DNA of 11,768 nt, taken from positions 1-11,768 of the forward strand of contig JAITXR010000016.1 of the NCBI GenBank assembly GCA_031284665.1, read 5' to 3'. Below are positions 6,619-11,768 of this stretch, piece after piece; positions within the stretch are counted from its first letter, which is position 1, and every line of letters begins with the position of its first letter. This DNA comes from Paludibacter sp. Its GTDB lineage: Bacteria; Bacteroidota; Bacteroidia; Bacteroidales; Paludibacteraceae. The notes under the pieces are model-generated. The model made no database searches, was not told where the DNA came from, and worked only from the letters and a program-made list of their open reading frames with translations. Position numbers and translations under genes: made by a program.

Positions 6619-7887
6619 ATGAAAAAAAGTATTGCGATTTTATCTTGCTGCCTGTCAATGGCAAGCGCAATTTTTGCTCAACAAGAAGAAACGGAACTGA
6701 CAGCGGTTGAAAAATTGGAACAAAAAACCGATTTGCTCGACGACGCGGTTAAAAAACTGCAAAAGTTCAAAGTATCCGGCTATGTTCAAACGCAGTATGA
6801 ATGGGGCGAGCGGGATGCTTCGCCGAAAGTGGGTGCTGCTAACGAAAATCCTGAAAAATCGTTTGGTCGCTTTGGCATTCGGCGCGGGCGCATCAAATTT
6901 ACCTATGAAGAAAGCATTGCCTCCGGCGTGTTTGAACTCGACATTACAGAAAAAGGAGTTGGTTTGAAGGATGCTTATCTCAATGTGAAAGACCCTTGGT
7001 TTGGGACAAATGCCTTACGTGCCGGTATTTTCGACCGCCCTTTTGGAAATGAAATCAGTTATTCCTCGTCGAAATTGGAATCGCCCGAACGCTCCACGCT
7101 TTGCCAAACGCTTTTCCCCGACGAAAAGGATTTGGGCGCGATGCTGACTTTGCAGGCTGCAAAAACATCGCCGTGGAATTTCCTGAAATTAGATGCCGGA
7201 TTGTTTGCCGGAAATGCCATTAATCGCGAAACCGACAGTAAATTGGATTTTATCGGGCATCTGTCAGCCGATAAAAATCTGGGAAGTAATGTAAAAATCG
7301 GTGGTGGCGTGTCGTACTATAATGGTGGCGTTTTTCAGGGAACGGAAAACGTTTATTCGCTGACCAATAAAGAGTTTGCAGCGAATAGCAATGCCGACAA
7401 CAAAGGCAAATTTGCCAAACGGGAATACGTTGGATTAGATGCGCAATTGAGTGTAATGAGTTCGCTGGGAATGAGCCAGTTAAGAGCCGAGTATTTGCTT
7501 GGTGAGCAGCCCGGTGTCAAAGCGAACAGCAAAAGTCCAAATGCCTCAGCATTGCCCACTACCGACACTTATATCCGCAATTTCGGCGGTGCTTATATCA
7601 TTTTTATTCAGGATTTAGGTCGTTTGCCGCTTTCTGCCGTGCTGAAATACGATTTCTACGACCCCAATACGAAAATTTCCAAAAATGAGATTGGACAAAA
7701 CAATACTGCTGCCGGTGATATTGCTCAAAATACTTTAGGTTTTGGTTTGCTTTGGCGGGCGACAAACAGCATCCGTTTGCAGGCTTACTACGAAATAAAC
7801 CGAAATGAAATGACAGAAAACCTCGATAAATATAAAAGCGACATCAAAGATAATCTGTTTACTGTACGATTGCAATATAAATTTTAA
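6619..7887 (+). CDS. OprO/OprP-like phosphate-selective porin
   Basis: This 422-residue outer-membrane protein probably lets phosphate or polyphosphate cross the outer membrane ahead of PstS. It has a signal peptide (MKKSIAILSCCLSMASAIFA, cleavage about residue 20), a short coiled-coil segment (about 27-50, with L and K heptad spacing), then a beta-barrel beginning KFKVSGYVQTQYEW and ending in the outer-membrane signature FTVRLQYKF with a terminal phenylalanine. RFGIRRGRIKF at about residue 88 is typical of the OprO/P family. The frame is open upstream to 6556, but that start would lie inside the promoter, and the signal peptide begins at 6619. The PhoB-type promoter upstream and the pst genes downstream support a phosphate role; the exact anion preference is inferred. 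Confidence 0.88.
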   Translation: MKKSIAILSCCLSMASAIFAQQEETELTAVEKLEQKTDLLDDAVKKLQKFKVSGYVQTQYEWGERDASPKVGAANENPEKSFGRFGIRRGRIKFTYEESIASGVFELDITEKGVGLKDAYLNVKDPWFGTNALRAGIFDRPFGNEISYSSSKLESPERSTLCQTLFPDEKDLGAMLTLQAAKTSPWNFLKLDAGLFAGNAINRETDSKLDFIGHLSADKNLGSNVKIGGGVSYYNGGVFQGTENVYSLTNKEFAANSNADNKGKFAKREYVGLDAQLSVMSSLGMSQLRAEYLLGEQPGVKANSKSPNASALPTTDTYIRNFGGAYIIFIQDLGRLPLSAVLKYDFYDPNTKISKNEIGQNNTAAGDIAQNTLGFGLLWRATNSIRLQAYYEINRNEMTENLDKYKSDIKDNLFTVRLQYKF

Positions 7888-7967
7888 TTAAGTGATTAAC
7901 GATTAGTGAAAAAACTATTAATTTGTAAACTATTAACTATCAACTATTAACTCTCCACTAAAATAAA
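7888..7967. repeat. Spacer with AACTATTAA tandem units
   Basis: The sequence after the porin stop contains irregular copies of AACTATTAA/AACTATCAA (about 7911-7952). No convincing terminator hairpin is seen, so some readthrough from the porin into pstS is possible. Confidence 0.5.
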
Positions 7968-8025
7968 TCTTAACCGTATTGTAATATTTCCGTTTCGATT
8001 TTGTATTATCAATATCATAATTTTG
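7968..8025 (+). promoter_or_regulatory. PhoB-type promoter of pstS
   Basis: Half-sites at 11-bp steps are TCTTAAC (7968), TTGTAAT (7979), CCGTTTC (7990) and TTGTATT (8001). A 10-bp spacer follows, then TAATTTTG (8018-8025), a full TAnnTTTG -7 match. Two half-sites are degenerate, but the spacing is identical base for base to the porin and pstC promoters. The start site should be near 8032, about 19 nt before the pstS ATG. Confidence 0.72.
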
Positions 8026-8050
8026 TATCAACTAAAAAAAATCAATCAAA

Positions 8051-8866
8051 ATGAAAAAATTATTATTAACAACAGTCATTTTTCTGAGCGTATTGTTCAT
8101 TGCACAATCTCAAAAAATAAAAGGCTCGGACACTATGTTGCCTTTATCGCAAAAAGAAGCCGAAAGTTTTATGCAAAGTAATCCCGCACAAAGCGTAACC
8201 ATTACCGGTGGAGGCAGTGGAGTAGGAGTTTCGGCATTAATCGAAGGCACTACTGACATCGCACAATCGTCGCGGAAAATCAAGTTCGACGAAAAACAAA
8301 AGTTGCAGGAAGGCGGTAAAACAGTAAAAGAAATCATTGCGGCTTACGATGCTTTGGCAGTCGTAGTTCACCCCGACAACAAGGTTAGTAAGCTTACCCG
8401 CGAACAGTTGGAGGGTATTTTTACCGGAAAAATCAAGAATTGGAAAGATGTGGGTGGCGCCGATTTGAAAATTATCCCTTACTCGCGCGAAACTTCGTCA
8501 GGCACTTACGAGTTTTTCAAAGAGCATGTGCTCAAGAACAAAAATTACGTGAACGGAATTATGAGTATGCCTGCCACAGGTGCTATAATTCAGTCGGTTA
8601 GCCAGACAAAAGGGGCAATCGGCTATGTCGGTTTGGCGTACCTGAATAAAGCGGTAAAAGCCATTCACGTGTCGTACAATCAAGGCAAAACCTTTGTAGA
8701 GCCGTCAATAATCAATGCCAAAAACAAAACTTATCCGATTGTTCGCCCTCTATTTTACTATTACGAACTGAAATCGGAAAAGAAAGTGAAGCCGTTTATC
8801 GACTATGTGTTATCCGACGAAGGGCAAAAAATCTGCACACAAGTTGGGTTTATTGACTTGAAATAG
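8051..8866 (+). CDS. pstS: Phosphate-binding protein of the Pst ABC transporter
   Basis: This 271-residue periplasmic protein binds inorganic phosphate and delivers it to PstCA. It starts with a signal peptide (MKKLLLTTVIFLSVLFIAQS, cleavage about residue 20) without a lipobox, so it is probably soluble in the periplasm. Binding motifs are KGSDTMLP (24-31), GGGSGVG (53-59), QSSR (72-75) and RETSSGT (146-152); the last corresponds to the R/S/G/T group that wraps phosphate in E. coli PstS. It is of the shorter PstS class common outside the enterobacteria. It has its own PhoB-type promoter and is followed by a strong hairpin terminator, which would permit far more PstS than permease. Confidence 0.96.
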   Translation: MKKLLLTTVIFLSVLFIAQSQKIKGSDTMLPLSQKEAESFMQSNPAQSVTITGGGSGVGVSALIEGTTDIAQSSRKIKFDEKQKLQEGGKTVKEIIAAYDALAVVVHPDNKVSKLTREQLEGIFTGKIKNWKDVGGADLKIIPYSRETSSGTYEFFKEHVLKNKNYVNGIMSMPATGAIIQSVSQTKGAIGYVGLAYLNKAVKAIHVSYNQGKTFVEPSIINAKNKTYPIVRPLFYYYELKSEKKVKPFIDYVLSDEGQKICTQVGFIDLK

Positions 8867-8896
8867 TGGAAAGTCTGGTAATGCACTCGACACAAC

Positions 8897-8940
8897 AAAT
8901 ATGAGATGTGAGGCAGTTTAAAGCCTCACCTCTCATATTT
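8897..8940 (+). terminator. Hairpin terminator after pstS
   Basis: Arms 8897-8914 and 8923-8940 pair over 18 positions with one mismatch (8907 against 8930) and an 8-nt loop. The GC-rich inner part (GTGAGGC/GCCTCAC) is flanked by A/T-rich ends, and the 3' arm finishes in ATATTTT. It lies 30 bp after the pstS stop and 15 bp before the pstC PhoB sites, so it insulates the two transcripts. Processing to stabilise pstS mRNA is an alternative role. Confidence 0.82.
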
Positions 8941-8955
8941 TGATACTTGATATTT

Positions 8956-9013
8956 TCGTAACCAATTTGTAACTCTTTTGTATCTTACTTGTATCATTTG
9001 GAACGTAGTTTTG
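8956..9013 (+). promoter_or_regulatory. PhoB-type promoter of pstCA, the best of the three
   Basis: Four strong half-sites start every 11 bp: TCGTAAC (8956), TTGTAAC (8967), TTGTATC (8978) and TTGTATC (8989). A 10-bp spacer follows, then TAGTTTTG (9006-9013), matching TAnnTTTG. The start site should be near 9020. This excludes the open-frame start at 8989, which would lie in the binding site, and supports ATG 9037. Confidence 0.85.
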
Positions 9014-9036
9014 CATTATTAAAACAGACAAAAAAT

Positions 9037-10260
9037 ATGAAACGTTTACGAAAATTTGTAGAACGAATTGTTGAAGCAATATTTACTTTGAGCGGGGGTA
9101 TTACTACTCTTGCTATTTTGCTGATTATCATTTTCTTATTCAAAGAAGGATTAGGTTTGTTCAACAATCCTGCGGTGGAAAAAGGTTATGCGCTTTGTGT
9201 CAATTCTACAAATCCCATAAAGGCAGGGCATCCTTTGTCGCCGCAGCAAATTAAGCAGATTTTTGATTCCGAAATAACAAATTGGGAAGAAGTAGGCGGC
9301 AGAGACGAAGAAATTATGATTTTCCGTTTCGACGAAATTTTCAATCTGTATTCCGACGAGGAATTAGGCGAAAATTATGAATTTCTACCTCAAAAGTTAG
9401 ATGACGTTATCGCCCAAAATCCAAATATTATTGCTTTTATTCCCGAAAAATATATACCAAGCGGAGAATTAAATTCTCAGGTTGTCACTCTCCACACTCC
9501 GCTAATCAAGCCTTCTGATTTTTTCGGTGGTAAAGAGTGGTTGCCTACCGCCACGCCTGCTCCGTTGTATGGTGCACTTCCGCTGGTTTTGGGAACGCTG
9601 TGGGTAAGTCTTTTTGCAATTTTAATCGCTTTGCCGCTGGGATTGGGGGTTGCCATTTACCTTTCGGAATTGGCAGGCGAAAACACACGTAAAATCTTAA
9701 AACCCACTATCGAACTGCTGGCAGGCATTCCTTCGGTGGTGTACGGCTTTTTCGGCTTGGTGGTGTTAGTGCCTTTGATTCAAAAAACGCTGCATTTGCC
9801 TGTTGGCGAAACTGCTTTTGCGGGCAGTCTTATATTGTCGATAATGGCATTGCCCACTATTATTACGGTAGCCGAAGATGCTATGCGCAATACGCCCCGA
9901 ACTATGCGCGAGGCGAGTCTGGCTTTGGGCGCAACGCCTTGGCAAACCATTTATAAGGTAATTCTTCCATATTCTGCATCGGGCATTATTGCCGCAGTGG
10001 TGTTGGGCGTTGGCAGGGCAATCGGCGAAACAATGGCGGTGCTAATGGTTACCGGAAATGCTGCGGTAATGCCTCACTCGCTGTTCGAGCCGGTGCGAAC
10101 TATCCCTGCAACTATTGCCGCTGAATTGGGCGAGGCGCCGGCGGGAGGCGTGCACTATCAATCACTATTTTTGCTGGGCGTGATTTTATTTGCTATGACA
10201 ATGATAATTAATCTTTCGGTAGAATTTATTTCAAAACGACAAATTGGAAAAGGAATGTGA
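9037..10260 (+). CDS. pstC: Phosphate ABC transporter permease PstC with PstS-like insertion
   Basis: This inner-membrane permease pairs with PstA to form the phosphate channel. It is 407 residues, about 90 longer than E. coli PstC. Residues 1-16 are basic and cytoplasmic, and helix 1 is at about 18-37. Residues about 43-160 are an extra, mostly hydrophilic segment on the periplasmic side. The permease core follows (about 175-400), with IELLAGIPSVVYGFFG and the ATPase-coupling EAA loop at 291-311 (REASLALGATPWQTIYKVILP). In the extra segment LSPQQIKQIF and TNWEEVGGRDEEI resemble LTREQLEGIF and KNWKDVGGADLKI of the neighbouring PstS, so it looks like one binding-protein lobe. ATG 9037 fits the upstream promoter. 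The stop lies 2 bp before pstA. Confidence 0.95.
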   Translation: MKRLRKFVERIVEAIFTLSGGITTLAILLIIIFLFKEGLGLFNNPAVEKGYALCVNSTNPIKAGHPLSPQQIKQIFDSEITNWEEVGGRDEEIMIFRFDEIFNLYSDEELGENYEFLPQKLDDVIAQNPNIIAFIPEKYIPSGELNSQVVTLHTPLIKPSDFFGGKEWLPTATPAPLYGALPLVLGTLWVSLFAILIALPLGLGVAIYLSELAGENTRKILKPTIELLAGIPSVVYGFFGLVVLVPLIQKTLHLPVGETAFAGSLILSIMALPTIITVAEDAMRNTPRTMREASLALGATPWQTIYKVILPYSASGIIAAVVLGVGRAIGETMAVLMVTGNAAVMPHSLFEPVRTIPATIAAELGEAPAGGVHYQSLFLLGVILFAMTMIINLSVEFISKRQIGKGM

Positions 10261-10262
10261 TT

Positions 10263-11117
10263 ATGAACAAAAAAACAACACAAAAAATAGCGTTTATCCT
10301 CTTTCGGACATTGGGAGTGCTGGTAGTTGCTATGCTCTTTTGGATATTGGGATTTATTATTTACAACGGCATCGGCGTTATCAGTTGGGAATTTCTGACC
10401 ACTGCACCCACCGAAGGGATGACTGCCGGCGGGATTTTTCCGGCTATTGTCGGCACGCTTTGTTTGCTGGCGGGCAGTATGATTTTTGCATTTCCATTAG
10501 GCGTAATGTCTGCAATTTATATGAACGAATACGCAGGCAACGGCTGGATAGTGAAATGTATCCGCTTTATGACCAACAACTTAGGTGGTGTTCCGTCTAT
10601 TGTTTTCGGGTTGTTTGGGATGGCATTATTTGTTAATACATTGGGATTTGGTGATTCAATTCTTGCCGGCTCGTTGACACTTGGTTTACTCATTTTGCCG
10701 TTGATTATTCGCACTACCGAAGAAGCACTCCGCGCCATTCCCGATTCGTACCGCACAGGAAGTTTGGCACTTGGCGCAAGTAAACTGCAAACTGTACGTT
10801 TGGTGGTGTTGCCGATGGCATTTCCCAATATTATTACCGGACTTATACTTTCAATAGGCAGAGTTTCGGGCGAGACAGCCCCAATCCTTTTTACCGTTGC
10901 CTCTTACTTTTTGCCGAAACTCCCCACCGGCATTTTCGACCAAGTAATGGCACTTCCCTATCATTTATATGTAATCGTAACAAGCGGAACGGACATAGAA
11001 TCCTCGCGCCCAATCGCTTACGGAACAGCATTAGTGTTGATTGCTATTGTGTTGATACTTAACTTAATGGCTACGGCTTTGCGAAGATATTTTGGAAAGA
11101 AAGTGAAGACGGGGTGA
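10263..11117 (+). CDS. pstA: Phosphate ABC transporter permease PstA
   Basis: This 284-residue inner-membrane protein is the second half of the phosphate channel and has a typical length. It has about six hydrophobic helices, starting at about residues 10-34. GGVPSIVFGLFG (108-119) mirrors the equivalent PstC helix. The coupling loop is at 164-184 (RTGSLALGASKLQTVRLVVLP), where TG replaces the EA usual in the EAA motif. IGRVSGETAPILFT (198-211) is characteristic of PstA. ATG 10263 follows the pstC stop by 2 bp and was preferred to the GTG at 10257, which overlaps pstC. It is cotranscribed with pstC. The ATPase gene pstB does not follow: a terminator comes immediately after the stop. Confidence 0.96.
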   Translation: MNKKTTQKIAFILFRTLGVLVVAMLFWILGFIIYNGIGVISWEFLTTAPTEGMTAGGIFPAIVGTLCLLAGSMIFAFPLGVMSAIYMNEYAGNGWIVKCIRFMTNNLGGVPSIVFGLFGMALFVNTLGFGDSILAGSLTLGLLILPLIIRTTEEALRAIPDSYRTGSLALGASKLQTVRLVVLPMAFPNIITGLILSIGRVSGETAPILFTVASYFLPKLPTGIFDQVMALPYHLYVIVTSGTDIESSRPIAYGTALVLIAIVLILNLMATALRRYFGKKVKTG

Positions 11118-11120
11118 AAA

Positions 11121-11156
11121 TGCTTGCCCGAACTCTGTTGTCGGGCGGCATTTTTT
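11121..11156 (+). terminator. Intrinsic terminator directly after pstA
   Basis: GCCCGA (11126-11131) pairs with TCGGGC (11141-11146) around a 9-nt loop. The stem extends outward by a T-G wobble and, past a one-base bulge, by TGC/GCA pairs (11121-11123 with 11148-11150). Six T residues (11151-11156) follow. It starts 3 bp after the pstA stop and should end the pstCA transcript. Confidence 0.85.
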
Positions 11157-11200
11157 CAAGTCAGGCAGTTCTACGCCTGTTGTTGAGCCGTGATATAATT

Positions 11201-11458
11201 TCATTTTTGCAAATGTTTGGCAACATAATAGAGGTAAAAATGTTTTAGATTCCGGAAACTTCCTTAGTGAAAACAAATCATAATTGTAATAATTTCGGCA
11301 TCCGACATCGCATATTTTCAATTTCTGTGGCATTTGCCTTCATTGTTTTGGATTTTGTGTTTTTTGAGTTCTTGCTCAAATTCTTTGCAGAAATCGTCTG
11401 CAATACAAAAAATTTCAGTAATTTTGTTGGTGGTAAGTGTGCCATAATCTTTATTTAT
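11201..11458 (-). pseudogene. IS982-family transposase, decayed N-terminal fragment
   Basis: Read on the minus strand from 11458, the frame gives segments typical of the N-terminus of IS982-family transposases: NKITEIFCIADDFCKEFE, then KYAMSDAEIITIMICFH, then GSFRNLKHFYLYYVAKHLQK. The frame is broken at every scale. The probable start codon is ATA (11458-11456), an in-frame TGA is at 11320-11318 and a TAA at 11266-11264. The likeness stops at the TGA at 11203-11201, after about 85 codons; the catalytic remainder of the roughly 300-residue protein is missing. Both internal stops could arise from single base changes (for example CGA to TGA). No product is expected. The open frame on the opposite strand here (11267-11713) is a shadow. 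The family call is from recognised motifs, not a search. Confidence 0.8.
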
Positions 11459-11550
11459 TTAGTTGATTTTCAGCCGATAATAAATTTTTGCCAACTTACC
11501 AAATTTTTTCATCACTTTTTTTTGAGATTTCTTAGGTCGAACTCAGGTTA
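11201..11550 (-). mobile_element. Remnant of an IS982-family insertion sequence, 5' part only
   Basis: The transposase fragment is preceded (minus strand) by about 90 bp of AT-rich sequence that may be the element's 5' non-coding end. ACCTGAGTTCGACCTAAG (11548-11531 on the minus strand) is a candidate terminal inverted repeat, but its partner is not in the window, since the other end appears deleted near 11200. Boundaries are therefore approximate. The remnant sits next to the pstA terminator, where pstB might have been expected. Confidence 0.5.
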
Positions 11551-11675
11551 TCAAGTAGTTTATAAGATTTGGACGAAAAAAATAAAAATTCATAAATCAC
11601 TAAGAAAAAGTTATGGGCACACAAACAATGCTACTCTACAGCGCAACTCCCATAAAACCAGCAATATACACAAAA
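11551..11675. other. Noncoding stretch right of the IS remnant
   Basis: Together with the hairpin at 11676-11709 and the last 59 bases, this region holds no convincing gene on either strand. It contains a 7-bp inverted repeat, TTATGGG (11611-11617) and CCCATAA (11649-11655), with a 31-nt loop, too weak to name. Otherwise I see nothing in it. Confidence 0.4.
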
Positions 11676-11709
11676 AAAATGTTGGGCTTTTCACAAAGCC
11701 CAACATTTT
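11676..11709 (-). terminator. Perfect 15-bp hairpin, probable bidirectional terminator
   Basis: Arms 11676-11690 and 11695-11709 pair perfectly around the loop TCAC, with core TTGGGC/GCCCAA. On the minus strand the hairpin runs into eight T residues, a strong intrinsic terminator; on the plus strand the tail is the weaker TTTTATA. It probably ends a minus-strand gene whose stop is at or beyond the right edge of the window. Confidence 0.8.
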
Positions 11710-11768
11710 ATAGGTATTAGTATTTTTTTTAAGGTATAAAAAAGATTGTGTTGTTTAGTTAACGCTTG

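Noticed and set aside
8989..9036. N-terminal extension of the pstC reading frame
   Set aside because: It begins inside the fourth PhoB half-site, upstream of the predicted transcription start; ATG 9037 gives a normal basic N-terminus before helix 1.
11611..11655. TTATGGG/CCCATAA inverted repeat as an RNA element
   Set aside because: A 7-bp stem with a 31-nt loop in AT-rich DNA is too weak to support a riboswitch or small RNA call.
11267..11713. Open frame of 148 codons on the plus strand
   Set aside because: Its left half is the antisense of the IS982 transposase fragment and its right half runs through a terminator hairpin; the product is low-complexity.

Overview
The window looks like chromosomal DNA from a member of the Bacteroidota, probably Bacteroidales-like. 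The DNA is AT-rich, start codons mostly lack Shine-Dalgarno sequences, several promoters carry the Bacteroidota -7 element TAnnTTTG, and the gene families (long PstC, OprO/P-type porin with an N-terminal coiled coil, IS982-type transposase remnant) fit that phylum. No rRNA, tRNA or CRISPR array is visible.

Left part (1-6270). A truncated lipoprotein gene runs off the left edge on the minus strand. A 368-bp divergent spacer separates it from an AraC-family regulator (616-1518, +). The regulator converges, with a 5-bp gap, on a U32-family Fe-S protein related to RlhA/TrhP (1524-3338, -). Next come a repeat-rich spacer with a perfect 20-bp palindrome, a small membrane-anchored protein of unknown function, and a two-gene minus-strand operon: a LytM/M23-like membrane protein that has lost its zinc ligands, followed 5 bp later by dxr of the MEP isoprenoid pathway.

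Right part (6518-11117, +). This is a phosphate-uptake locus: an OprO/P-like outer-membrane porin, the periplasmic phosphate-binding protein PstS, and the permeases PstC and PstA. Porin, pstS and pstCA each have their own promoter. All three promoters share one 58-bp layout: four 7-bp TTGTAAC-like half-sites repeating every 11 bp, exactly 10 bp, then TAnnTTTG. This is the geometry of two adjacent PhoB boxes replacing the -33 element, so the locus reads as a phosphate-starvation regulon. A strong hairpin separates pstS from pstCA, and another follows pstA directly. The ATPase gene pstB and phoU, which often follow pstA, are not present in this window.

PstC is unusual. Between its first membrane helix and the permease core it carries about 120 residues that resemble one lobe of the PstS in the same locus, without the phosphate-binding motif.

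Right edge (11118-11768). After the pstA terminator lies a decayed 5' fragment of an IS982-family transposase on the minus strand, with a lost start codon and in-frame stops, then a noncoding stretch with a perfect 15-bp hairpin terminator that probably serves a gene entering from the right.
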